Positions 52,268 to 64,000 of a stretch of 64,000 nt of DNA are shown here, one piece after another (the first letter of the stretch is position 1; the number at the start of each line of letters is the position of its first letter). The stretch covers positions 136,758,682-136,822,681 of the forward strand of contig JACSVZ010000002.1 in the NCBI GenBank assembly GCA_014706295.1, written 5' to 3'. The notes below the pieces were generated by a model. The model was given only the letters and a program-made list of their open reading frames with translations, was not told the DNA's origin and ran no database searches. A program made the translations under genes and the position numbers. The DNA comes from Lycocorax pyrrhopterus obiensis (lineage: Eukaryota > Chordata > Aves > Passeriformes > Paradisaeidae).

Positions 52268-53717
52268 GTCCTAAGATGATCCTCAGTAAGTGACTGAAAC
52301 AAAACATTAGTGACTGCAGGACTCCAGTCTTTTATTGTCTCAATGCAGGAATGAATGTCTGTCTGGAAGATATGTTTCAGACAAACACCACATTGTCCTT
52401 ATGAGCAAAAATAATGAAATCATCTTATTCTAATCCAGTCATACAAGAATAAAAACTATATAATTTAATTGTAACTTTGGCCTTCAAAGCAGCTTGATTC
52501 TGACAGTGTTAAATTATAATTCCTAAATCAAATTGTAGTACAGACACTGAAAATAGTAAGACAACATTTTCTATTTTATATCATTTTTAAAAATAAATTT
52601 TTCACATAGAGACCTCAAAGAAATAATTTGATTCAGATTTGTAGGTATCAAAAATCTTAACAGTGTTTCAAATTGAAGAACATCTTATTAGGACTCAAAA
52701 AAAAAAAAAAGAAGAAACCAGAGAAAACTCACGTCCTCACTGCCAAATTCTGAAACATGCTGTGATATTTAAAGCTTCTGGTTCTTTAGAGGAAAAGAGA
52801 CAAGAGTTCAGTAAACATATTTTACCATCTGCTTGGGATTCCATAAATTAAAGATGTCTGGGTATTTTTAACTGCATTCATACAGACTCGGGTATCTTTT
52901 CTTTGTTTTGCATCTGTCGTGTTAACTTCTTGGTATAAAACTAGAGTCCAAAAAATACAGAACATGCTCTTACTTTTGGATTGTGATAAAGTGCAAAAAG
53001 ATACTCACACACAACTTGGTTGAAGATGTTAATATTTACTACGAGGTGTTTACTATCTTTCTATTAAAACTTAAAATTCTTTTATCATCTATTATCTACT
53101 TGTTGACAAATTCCAGCAACATTAGCAAGAAATAAAAATGTACAAAGAAAGAACAAGCAATCTCAAAAACTTTTCTCTCAAAAAAAAAGATGCCATTCAC
53201 CGACTATGTTATGGTTCTTAAACAAATACATTATTGTTTAGATAATAATTTAGATTTAAATTTTTGTTTAGCAATTTAGAAATTTAACTTCTAAAAATTT
53301 AGATTTAATTTAGAATTTTTTTATGATTCTAATACATTGGAAAGTATTTTTTATTTTTAATGCTTTCCTGAAAGACTGAAGAATTTGGGTAATGTGAATA
53401 CAGTTAGCCACAAGTTTCAGAAAGAAACTAGTAAAAAAACCTGTGCATTCTGGAAATTACTGGAATGTGGAAATTTCCCATTATAGTTCCTAAATAGACC
53501 TCCAGAAGCTATAAAGTAAGGTTTCTAATGTTTTTCCATATTTTTTAGTTGATGGATGACAACAGTCATTACTCTTTATTTTCTACTTCATAAAATACGG
53601 AAAGAATTACAATATAGCGACTGCATTTTCTGCAGGACAATCTTCCCATTGTAAGGTACTCCTGAAATACTTCTTTTTCCCAAAGTGATCTCTCCCAGTC
53701 CTCACAGAGATGTTGAT
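52268..53717. other. CSMD3: AT-rich intronic DNA, no gene seen
   Basis: Very AT-rich, with repeated AATTTAGATTTAA words near 53245-53320 and an A run at 52698-52712. Confidence 0.6.
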
Positions 53718-53932
53718 GAAGTATGGGTAAGAGGAGCAGAGAGTGAGGCGAATTGGATGGCTGGACCCACAGGGTGGTCATCAGCAGCATGAACTGTACT
53801 TAGAGTACAGTAACTAGTGATGTACCCCAGGGGTCAATTCTGAGCCCAATTCTCTTTAACAGCTTCATTAATTATCTGGATGATGGTGTAGATTATACCC
53901 TCAGCATATTTGCAGATGAAATGCTAGCAGCA
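53718..53932 (+). mobile_element. CR1 reverse-transcriptase fragment
   Basis: On the plus strand a short in-frame stretch reads [15 protein letters not shown], then [19 protein letters not shown]. This is the CR1 reverse-transcriptase region around the catalytic FADD box; here the second Asp is Glu (FADE), so it would be inactive. Both ends are truncated. It lies antisense to CSMD3. Confidence 0.88.
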
Positions 53933-55252
53933 GTGGTACTTGTTACCTTTCTTCCTACGTAACATACCAAAATTGTGAAGAGGAAAGCATATGAAGAAAT
54001 TGGAACGTTGTGAATAGAATAAAGAACATAATACTATGCATGTAGTGTTTCCATAGGCATCAAAACGCAAAACAAGACCAGGAAGAGGTAAAATAGCTCC
54101 AATACATGCAGAGCTGTTGAGTGAAACCATGAGTTCATTAGCTATGGCAGATCATAGTACCAAAGAACACAAAAGAAAAATTTGCACTTCAGTTCACATA
54201 CATTGACCTCTTCTCACAAAGAAACACATCAAATACAGTTTTATTTTATGAGGGTGCCTGTACATCACAATCTCTCCTGAAAAACTGAAGGAAATAACTT
54301 AAGAAAGACTAAAAGCAGTAATATTAGATTTTCACCAGTTTCAGTGCAGAAGAAAAAATGGCTACCAACTACCCTTCCTAGGTTTATGAATCCTCTGCTA
54401 CTAGTGATTTAATAACAACACATGGTTCAAAAGCAAACATTTTGCTTAACAAGTTCCCATAAATGTATTCATCCTCTCAGGTGCACATTGGACAACAAAG
54501 CCAATTTCTTTAATGGGCCTTGCAACATGGATTCCTTTACCACAATTTATGTTTTTACAGTAATTATTCTCTTACGAAGTGGTGATTTATGTTCTTATCT
54601 CAGCTTTTTTTTTTTTTTCATGGGAGAATAATACAGGCTTTTTTACCACAATGAATATAGCCTGGGACATGAGTAATATTAAACATGTTTTTTGCAATTG
54701 GAAATCATACATGTGTTAAAAACTATGATTTTCCTCACATTGCTATTACAGCCCTAAAAATGAAGCACGGTAAAACTTAGGCTGGCCTGTGTGCATGATA
54801 CATTAGTCAGTAAATTAAATTCATGGAGAAGAGTATGAAACAAGGTAGCATGCAGTAAAACTTCCTTAGCATACTCTGCAGTCAAATACCTTGGAAATTT
54901 ATGAACTTAAGACACGTTCCTTTATGCTTAATATTTCTCAAGGATTTTATTTCCCAATAGCTTTTAGAGGGGAGAAGAGGACACCAAATTTAAACATAAA
55001 ACAGGCATTCAGTAAAGATGTGATATATATGAACTCACTGCTTTTAGTACTATGAAAAGCAAGTTTTAAAAATATCTCAACAGAAAGTATCTGTGTAGGT
55101 TGGGAAAATAAAAGCAAATCAAAACACAGTTCTTAAAGAAAGTACAGGAACAAAATATATTATGTATAATAGTAATAACTTACTGTATATGTAAACAAAT
55201 AGTTTCAGTTCTTTTCATGGATCACCATAATCACTTTCCCTAACAAGTCTAT
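53933..55252. other. CSMD3: AT-rich intronic DNA, no gene seen
   Basis: No recognisable element. Short open frames only. Confidence 0.6.
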
Positions 55253-55429
55253 TGGGTTTACATGGCAAGGTTTTGGTGGAGGTGGGGGGCCTACAGGGCT
55301 CACTTTAGTGGGAAGCTGCTGGAAGCTCCCCCTGTGTCTGACAGAGCCAATGCCAACCAGCTCCAAGAACGACCCGTTGCTGGCCAAGGCTGAGCCCATC
55401 ACAGATGGTAATAATGTCTCTGCAGTAGC

Positions 55430-55437
55430 ATATTTAA
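55430..55437 (+). promoter_or_regulatory. TATA-like element of the 1.06 kb LTR
   Basis: CATATTTAAGAA precedes a purine run and the GC-rich middle of the LTR, where a retroviral core promoter is expected. Confidence 0.5.
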
Positions 55438-56124
55438 GAAGGGGGGAAAAAAAGTTATTGCACACAAGTAACTGCAGACAAAGAGTGATAAAATGAGAGA
55501 AACAGGATCCGTGAGGAAGGAGTGGGAGAAGGTGTTTCAGACACCAGAGCTGAGATTCCCCTGCAGCCTGTGGTGAGACAGCTGCGCCCCTGCAGCCCTT
55601 GGAGGGCACAGGGCAGCAGAAATCCACCTGCAGCCCCTGGAGGAACCCAAACTGGAGGAGGTGGATGCACACAAAGAAGTCTGTGACCCCGTGGGAAGCC
55701 CATGCTGGAGCAGGCTCCTGGCAGGGATCTGCAGAATTGTGGAGAGAAGAGCCCACACTGGAGCAGGTTTGCTGGCAGGAGTTGTGACCCTGTGGGGGAT
55801 TGATGTCAGAGCAGCCTGTTCCTGAAGGACTACACTCCATGGAGCAGTTGGTGAAGAACTGCATCCCATGGGAAGGACTCACTTTTGACAAGTTCATGAA
55901 CCATCTCCTGCACGAGGGGCTTCACGCTGGAGCAGGGGAAGGAGTCTCCCTGAGGAGGAAGCAGCAGGAGAAACAACCACTGATGGACCGACTGTAACCC
56001 CCATGCCTTGTCTGTCTGTGATGCTGAGGGGGAGGAGGTAGAGCTGGGAAATACAGAGAGCTGGAAGGAAGGTGTTTTTGAGATTTGCTTTACTTCTCAT
56101 TATCCTGCCCTGATTTTGCTTGGA

Positions 56125-56130
56125 AATAAA
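56125..56130 (+). terminator. Poly(A) signal of the 1.06 kb LTR
   Basis: AATAAA in TTGGAAATAAATTC, followed by a T-rich stretch, fits the R-region poly(A) signal. It acts on the strand opposite to CSMD3. Confidence 0.6.
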
Positions 56131-56313
56131 TTCAACTAATTTCCCTAATTCAAGTCTGTTTTGCCAATGATGGTAATCAGTGAGTGACCTCTCCTGCCCT
56201 TATCTCAACCTACCAGCTTTTCATTTTATTTTCTCACCCGTGTCCAGTTGCAAGAGGAGTGATAGAGTGGTTTTGCTGGGCACCTAGCATCCAGCCAGAT
56301 TCAAACCTCCACA

Positions 56314-59300
56314 ATAAACAATTCTCTTTTTTGCTGCTGCTGAATTGATAAGATTTCTTTTAATTATACCCATGATAAACTGAAACTATTTAAAAGTGCT
56401 AATTTGCTCCTATTTTGCTATCTTTATTCTGGTTTACTCTCTCTAATAATCCAAATTATTTTGGATGAGAGCATTGCTTTGCATTGGAAATATCTGTTTC
56501 ATTGAAACTAATCAAGAAGAAATACAAAAAGGATGTAATGGAGATGAGGTCAAGGAAGAAATGCTAAAAACATTGAGGGCTCATGGATACATGAACTACA
56601 TAGATATTTTCCCCTATGCTTCCTTAATAAATGATGACATAATATTGTATTTTTCTTTCCTAGTTTTGCTTTTTAAACAAAGCTGGTTGCAGTAAGTATA
56701 TAGCAATTTTTTTTAACTCTTTCTCTAATTAAGATTAATTTTCCTTGCCTCTACCAAACATATGCTGGACACTGTAGTTTAAGCAGTGGAACATCTGTAT
56801 CCCACAGGGCCTGACTACATACATTAGAGACACACTATTTTCCATAGTTTATAAACTAGTTCATCCTTCCGTATGATGACAGTAAGTGCTTGATGAGGGT
56901 GGGCATTAAAACCAGTGAGGGAAATACCTAAACAGTGGAGTGTTGTTCTGAGTGGTTATCACACTGAGACATAAATTGCTATAGATGAAAAGCAAATTCT
57001 ATGGTTATGAAGGAGAAGCAGAAGTATCTTTCAGTGTAGCTTTTTGAACAATGTATTCCTTCTCCACTCACATCCATCTGTTTTAACTCTCTAGTAATTA
57101 AATGCTTACTCTGTAGGTTGCTTCAAGACTTTGTGCACAATTGACCTATCCCTCATATATATAACAGATAGTCATGAGAAAATTCTTTGCAATGTTATCT
57201 TCAGACTGAGCAGTAGTGTGAAGGTTACTTATCCCTAATCATTAGCCTTGTGGATGAATAATGAAAATGCCACTTAGCTTATAACCTTGCTGTGAAACTC
57301 TGAACACTTTTCCACTGTAACCATACATTCCCCCAGTATTGTTTCTCATTTTTCCTCTCAGGGTTTTGTTACTTTCCAAGTTTGGTGGTGGGTCAAAAAT
57401 TACTCAGTTCTAATATGCTCATTTTCATTTCCCATCAAAATTCAGATAGTTTTGAGGAGTGAGCATATCTAGAAGTAATTTTTTTGGTAATTTGCATTGG
57501 GAGGGATTGATGACATTAGATTTCTGATATTGCATTACTTCACAGAGGATTAAATCAATGCATTATGAGACAGTGCCATATTTCAGCCTCAAATTTAACT
57601 AGTAAAATTTACAAAGTAAATTATATGAAGTTAGTACATATACAGATTAGCTGTTATCTACATATCATCGATAAACCAGAAGGGCAATTAAATACTTGTT
57701 ATCTTCATTCAGCCTGAAAACAGCATCCTACTAGAAGGGTTATTCATGTGAGAAAGCAATATAGCATCCTCTGAAGTCCTGTACCAATTTTGTGTTCTGA
57801 TTTTTCAGCCCCTCCTTATTCAAGAAGTCTTGCAAAATGTTAGGAATTCTGTTCAACTTGCTCACCACAGGCAGAGATGGTAAAATCTGAGGTAGGAAGA
57901 AGGGATTATTTTAAACTTCTAAGGGACTGAGTAGATATAGATGTACAAATTTAATTAATCTTAATTTGACATGGTTTTATAAGGTAAAATTCACAACACC
58001 AGGATATACAGAATGTATTTCTTCAAGATTAAATACCTGGCTCTGAAAGTGGAAGCACTTCTGTGGGTATATAAAAGGGACTGCGATGTTAATACCAGTG
58101 AAAATGCTTATCAGTAACACATAAAAATCAGAGAAAGAGCTCAGTGATTTTTGATATGATGTCTGAGTAAAAGAACAGGTCATTCAGGCTTAAACTGAGA
58201 ATTGAATATGAGTTTTCTACCACTTGCTTCTTGTGTCTACATAAAATTTAACGACCTTTGAATTGAGGGTTAGGCATCTGCCGATGCAGAGAGAGCTGTA
58301 AATGAATTATTTAAATGCCGTTGATATTATTACTAGATGCACGTCTGTATTTTCTGTCACCTCTCTATCTTTAAAAACTTACAGTTTTTACTTTAAAGAG
58401 GATTATTATAGAACAAAATACATTAGTTGTTATGAAAAAATAAATTAGTCAAGAGTTTATTCCTATGTGCATGAGGGACAGGCAAAAGACCCCCAAAATA
58501 CAACCCAGCTTGAGCAGCACAAATTGTATCTCCCAGTCAGAAGGATGTGTGAGAGTGTAAGTGTAGGCTTGAAGTCAGAGAAATAAATAACTTTCTGTGC
58601 TGAGGTTTTCATAATGAATATGACAGCTACAATATTCAGTTTTGCGAAATGTATTTACTGTACAAAAATATTTTTATTCTTGAACATAGTTTCAGCACAC
58701 TGTCTGGTTTTAAAGATTAAAGATGCCCATCCTTAGGAAACCCTGGAGGAACAAGTCTCTGTAGAGGAAAGGAACCAATTTTCTTTAAAGTTTTCTTTTA
58801 TCTATTTCTATACAATTTAATTGTGATGACCCAGATAGGTGCTTCATGCTATCATCTTCTGTTATATTCTGGACAGGGAATACAGTTTAATGACAGCTAC
58901 AGAAAATGGGAAAATATTAACCACATATACGAAAAATTAGCAAACATCATTATATCTATATCACGAGGAATTGTTATTTATGGAACAGAGAATAAAATAC
59001 ATTTGGAAAGCAAAAGATATAAAATCATTTCTATGGAGGATACTGTAGACTTTAAAACAAACTTTCAGTTTTAGTCAGCTGAAACAGTCAAAGTTGAGGC
59101 ACAAGGAACATCCAATATCACAATTTATATAGCACTGTGATCTACATGGTTCTTTGCAGGCATAAGCAAGGATGTGGATTCTTTTCCTGGAAAAACCTTA
59201 ATATTTTGTAGGACTAGTAATTATAGCCTTATTAGGTATAAAAACCTGATAAAAATTATTTTTAGTCTACAAAACTGGGTGAAAGACAACATCAGTTGTG

Positions 59301-62300
59301 TTTCCTATGCTATACATGTATAAACCTGAAGCTGTATTTTAATCATGTCTTCATAATCTCAGTTTTTCTATACATATTTTTAAGGCTTAGATTAATCACT
59401 ACTCACTACAAATACTAAAACTCCATGGTAAGAATAACTGCTTTCTGGTTTAGATGAATTTTCAATCTCTCCTAAGAGATTAGAGAGTAACCTCTTCTCT
59501 TTTCATGGAGTTAAGTAGCAGAAGCTGGACACAAAGTACATAATTTAGAGTAGTTCTTCATGAAGAGAAAATTAAGAGTAATCCATATTGTACCACAGTC
59601 ACCCAAAAGGATGACTCTAAATACAGCTACGTCTGATAAGAGATTATGAAAGTCAAAAGCAGATGATATTTTTGTGGACAGAAGGAAAGACGAAATTGTG
59701 ATTTCAATGAATTTTAATGGCTGTTCAGCTACTTTTTCTAACTTTTACCTATATGGGATATAATTGTTTTCCACTTACAATATGGTCCTGGAATTCTCTA
59801 ACTGCTTCATTCAAGTAAATAGGGACTGTGCACGTTTGTGTCAAGGTTAAATTTAGATGTATAGGGCAAATTATGTTCTCAGTTTCATTTCACTGTAAAT
59901 AAGGAGTAATTGAAATCAATGGACCTATTCCTGATTTATATGAGTGTTACTAAAGGCAGAATTTGATGTCTCTCAGGTCAATACCAAGAGTCTTGCACAC
60001 AAACAATTACATTAACCTATATCAGCTCTGCAGCTATGTCAAGGATACCACTACGTGTAAAGTTGCAGCATTTTATCCAGGCTGAAGATTAACTGAATCC
60101 AGAACAACATCCTCTTAATGGCATTAATAAATTTCCATAATGGAGGTGAAATAAGTTGCAGCAACAGTAACAACCTTCTGAAAATATATAGCGTGGTCCT
60201 TTTAATGCTGATACAGTATACATTGGCCATCAGAAACATAAACACTACCTGCACGAATATGAAGTCATTCCAACATTGAAAGGACCCTTTGTTTCCTCTT
60301 ACAACTTAAAAATACTAGAAAGTTTCACGGAAATAAATCCTAGTGAATAGGTAACCAAAAAGACAGCAAAGATTAGACACAAGTGGACATTTTTAGCTTA
60401 TATTTGAAAACTTATTGTCAAGTAAATACCACTGAAGATTATTATAAATGCAAATTTTATAGATGTAATGATTTACCATCCATTTAAAAAAAATTAATTT
60501 TAGTGTTTAATATGTTACTCTAAACCATTGAAAATTTTAAAATTAAAATTAGACACAGGCAATATTTTCAAACACGACAGCTTAAATAAAGTGCTTAAAT
60601 AAATGCCACTTAGATTGTAACTGATTTTTAATTGGAAATTAGATGGATGCTGGAAACAATGCTACAATTCTGTATTCCAAATTAGTAAATTTCAGTAGCA
60701 GAAACCAACCTGGGCTAAATTAAGCTGGTCATTGATGGATTCCTAAAGTAAGAATAAACTAGCAATGCCATTGACCTTAGCAAGTAATACGTGTGCTGCT
60801 TGCAGCCCCATTACATACATGACAAACTAATAGGACAAATATCTGGGTCATAAAGCAGAGCTGGTGGATTGGTGAAATGTGAAGAACGTTTTTTATTTCC
60901 AAGACAGAAAGATTAATAACCATTTCCACTGGGGAAAAGCATGAATTTAATGCAGGGCCCACTATATTTGGTTTCCCTTTTCTTACCTCAGCTTTTCTTG
61001 TTATCACACCATAGCTGATCTGGATTTTTTTTAATTTTGATTTCTATCTAATAAAAATGTTACCTGTTATTTTAAAAAGTCCTAGATTTTCATTCTTTTT
61101 GTCTAGACTTCCAAGTTGATATTGATAATGAGAATGGTTTATATATTATTCTACCCAAATGACAGTTGTGAATATATTCGCTTCTTATTTATTCGATTTC
61201 CAAATAAGAAAAAATATATAAATAAAAAAAAAAAAAAAAGAGAAAAATTTGAATAGGTAAGGATTTGCCATCTAGCGCAAATCTGAAAGCCCCGTTTTAC
61301 TTCTCTTCCCATTCCTGCAGCTTTCCCTTTCTTCCTTTGACAGTTGCCCTGGCACACGCACACAGGGAATTCTGCTTGCAGTTGCTCCACAGCAGTCTTT
61401 GGCAGGGTCACTCCTACAACACAGATTTAAGCCAAAGCCAAGTATCTTCACCTTTGGAAAATTGTATAAACACTCTGAAATAAATCAGTCTGCTGTGTAT
61501 ATCTAAGAAAGGTGAGAACTCCTCTTAACTACCTCTTGGGAAAGGGGAATGAGAAGCACAAACAGAAAGCAGCACAGAAACAGAATTAAACAAAACCAGG
61601 AATAATATAAAAGTGAGTGCTACAGCTTGAAAGAGACTGACTTTTCTGGAAGCCACAAGCTTCTGTTTTTCTACACAAAAGCAGCAATTTAAACTTCTCA
61701 ATCCTATCCACAGTAGTATGACCTGGAGTGGCCACCTCCCAGGCCCATCCTTCCTTATATCAGACCTGTCAGCAGTAGCAATATTGGCTGTGTAAATGAA
61801 ATTAGTGCAGTGGATACTCTCAATGTTTTATTACATTATCCAAAATATGATACAAATGGGAAAAAAAAGCTGAAACAAGGTAGGTATTCACTACCAAAAA
61901 GCACAAGAAAAGTGTTAAGATGGAATCAATTCTAAAAGGGCATTTTTCATTAAGAATCCTGCTTAAAATTTTCAGAAGTGAAAATGTAGCAGAACCACAT
62001 GCAAGCAGCTCACCATCTTTACTCCCTCCCTGTGCTCGCTGTCATTCTTGGTATTCCCTGAACACTTGAACTCTCAAGACTTTCTTTCAGGCCCTCGGGT
62101 GTTCATGATTTTGAAATGTTTCAAAATGTTGAAAATGCTAAGAAAATTTGATCTAGATCTCCTCTATGCCCATATTTCTGTAATAATCTAAATGTTCTTT
62201 TTTATGAAAGACCAAGTTACCTGTCATTCATGTTGTTCAAGCACTTTCACTGAAAGAAGGAAGAGAAGTAAATCTGACTGACAGACCAGCGGACAGTGGA

Positions 62301-63299
62301 ATGAAATTTAAATTAGAAAGATAAATCCAGACAACCTCTGATAGGCACAGCAGTTATATTTTTATGCAGTTGAAGAGTTTTCCAATTCAAATTGAATAAT
62401 ATACTTTTTAATGAACTTATTCCAAATGTAGATCAGAGGATACAACACAAGAATTCATGAGGGAAATATGGTGGCCTATGTCTGATTAGGAGATTTAAAA
62501 GTTCTACAGCTTTACTTGAAATTTACTTACTCATTTAAATTACACTATAAAGTGTTTAATAAAAAATTGCAACATTTTAATTAAAAATTAAATTAAATTA
62601 AAACTAAAAATTCTATCTGCAGAAGTTACTGGTTATAAAAACAATGATCAGAATAAGTCTATATTTGTGACAATCAATCATCAAGCATCTTTCCTGTTTG
62701 TCTCTCTCAAAGCCATATCAATCTATACATCCTTGTTCAGTATAGGCAATTTTAACTGAAATGGATAGGTGGCACTTTCAGTACCATAAGTGTTTGTCTG
62801 AAGATGCAGTTTCTTGTCACCCACTGTTGGCATTAATGAAATGTCTAACTCATAAGTCATGAATTTTTCTATTAAGTTTTTTATATGAGACTTCATATTC
62901 ATAAAACAACGTAAAGCGAAATACTAAAAATAATGGATAGGATTTGCAGTAGCACTCAGGCCTGACAGAAATCCCTTCTTTTACAGTCACGAGAAGTATC
63001 TTAAATGAAAGCAAGATTAGGTGAATACTAAGGGCTTTCAAAATCTTACCCCCTATATTATGCCAAGCTAAAAAGTATATACCTCAAAAAGGCAGCACAC
63101 TATCTACATATTTGTATTGTGTCCGCAAAGAAAATAATTCTTTCTTTTAAAAAACAAAAAACTAACTCTGTAGACTATAACCCAGCTTGTTTACATAAGC
63201 AAGTAGCCTGCATTCTTCAGACACCTTTTTTGGCTGTTTTCAGTGAAATGAACTGTTAGATTTTGCTCTAATTTGTCAGTTGGACTACGGAAGTTGGAA
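56314..63299. other. CSMD3: AT-rich intronic DNA, no gene seen
   Basis: About 7 kb without recognisable transposon or exon. A run of A lies at 61225-61241 and (TTAAA)-type low complexity at 62575-62605. A GC-richer patch at 61290-61450 ends with AATAAA at about 61480 and could be an unrecognised LTR end, but the evidence is thin. Confidence 0.55.
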
Positions 63300-64000
63300 C
63301 AATGGAAGCTGCCAGGGGAAAAGGAACCTCAGTCCATCCCTCTTCTTCCAGTTTGATGCCAGCGCCAGCAAGAGATGCTCAGAGTCTGGAGAGGGACTGC
63401 AGGTCGGCAGGAGAAACCTGAAGAGCAGCACAAAGGAATTCCCTCCAGACAGTAGGGCAGCTTCACTGGGGCTCCAAATCAAACGCCTCTATGCAAACAC
63501 AAGCAGCATGGGGAATAAACAAGGGGAGTTAGAGATGTGCACATGCCTACAGAGATGTGATCTCACTTGTATGACATGCAGACATGGTGGGATGGATGTC
63601 TCCTATGACTGGAGTGTTGAAATGAAAGGATACAGGCTCTTCTGGAAGGACAGGCAGAGGAGTCGAGGATGGGATGTTGCCCTCTTTGTCAAAGACCAGC
63701 TGGAGTTCATGGACCTCTGCTTGAGGATGGATGAGGAGCAGACCAAGAGCCTATGGATCAGAATTAAAGCAAGGGCAAAGGCAGGTGACATAATCACAGG
63801 GGTCTGCTACACGCCACACAACCAGGAAGACCAAATGTATGAGGCCCTCTAGAAACAAATGGGAGCAGCCTTACATTCACAAGTACTGGTTGTCATGGAG
63901 GACTTCAACCACCTGATACCTGTTGGAGGGACAACACATCAGGGCATAAGCAATTCAGGAGGTTCCTAGAATGCATTGATGATAACTTCCTTCTCCAAGG
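63300..64000 (+). mobile_element. CR1 retrotransposon, start of ORF2 endonuclease, runs off the window
   Basis: A 190-codon frame (63280-63852) includes SLGLQIKRLYANTSSMGNKQ, YDWSVEMKGYRLFWKDRQRS, DVALFVKDQLEFMDL and IRIKARAKAGDIITGVCY. This is the apurinic endonuclease-like domain that opens CR1 ORF2. A TAG stop at 63850-63852 interrupts it, but homology continues to 64000 (DFNH-like box, then CGATTT-free text matching FLECIDDNFLL). The start is uncertain (63285-63310). The copy is antisense to CSMD3 and is inactive as it stands. Confidence 0.93.

Larger units (their letters stand above)
55253..56313 (+). mobile_element. Avian ERV LTR, about 1.06 kb, near complete
   Basis: Starts TGGGTTTACATGGCAAGG and ends AAACCTCCACA. 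The parts are in LTR order: U3 with a TATA-like ATATTTAAGAAGG (about 55430-55437), a GC-rich middle made of imperfect repeats of CTGCAGCCCxTGG and GCTGGAGCAGG words (about 55550-55940), the poly(A) signal AATAAA (56125-56130) and a U5 with CAAGTCTGTTTTGCCAATGATGG. It is a common bird LTR type, probably ERVL- or ERVK-like. A 230-codon antisense frame (55205-55897) only reflects the GC-rich repeat. Target duplications are not visible. It is antisense to CSMD3. Confidence 0.85.

Noticed and set aside
55205..55897. 230-codon minus-strand frame
   Set aside because: It is antisense to the GC-rich part of an LTR, with Cys/Ser/Pro-rich translation of its repeats and no known domain.
55253..56313. Target-site duplication of the 1.06 kb LTR
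   Set aside because: Flanking bases do not match for any plausible end positions, so I do not claim one.
61290..61490. LTR 3' end or terminal exon with AATAAA
   Set aside because: Only composition and one hexamer support it; AATAAA is frequent in AT-rich DNA.

Overview
The window looks like a stretch of bird autosome, almost all of it intron. It is AT-rich and gene-poor. It carries several copies of the avian CR1 retrotransposon in both orientations, several endogenous-retrovirus LTRs of types I associate with birds, and one unmistakable vertebrate exon. A songbird is my best guess from the LTR types; that is an inference I could not test here.

The only protein-coding feature I can support is a 223 bp exon on the minus strand at 14981-15203. 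It encodes the start of the first CUB domain of CSMD3 (CUB and Sushi multiple domains 3). It has an AG acceptor, a perfect TACTAAC branch-point match and a GT donor. The gene therefore runs right to left: everything above 15203 is the upstream intron (at least 48.8 kb) and everything below 14981 is the downstream intron (at least 15 kb). Neither neighbouring exon was found.

Layout from left to right: 1-14980, downstream intron with a GC-rich unclassified block (10225-10645) and two abutting CR1 copies (13207-14324); 14981-15203, the exon; 15812-16300, a degraded LTR in the same orientation as the gene; 20875-21228, a CR1 fragment; 24257-24965, a 0.7 kb polypurine array that shifts from AAAAG to AAAGG to AAAGGG units; 34796-37255, a long dead CR1 with endonuclease and reverse-transcriptase remnants; 40351-40369, a strong G-quadruplex motif; 40889-41162, an isolated CpG cluster; 47310-47790, an old CR1; 51011-51522, a solo LTR with matching 4 bp flanks; 51890-52267, a second LTR; 53718-53932, a CR1 reverse-transcriptase fragment; 55253-56313, a 1.06 kb LTR; 63300-64000, the 5' part of a CR1 copy that runs off the window.

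No operon, defence system, CRISPR array, tRNA, rRNA or new gene system is visible. The observations most worth a second look are the CpG cluster inside the CSMD3 intron (possible alternative promoter or first exon), the compound polypurine/G-quadruplex array, and the gene-sense LTR only about 0.6 kb upstream of the exon.
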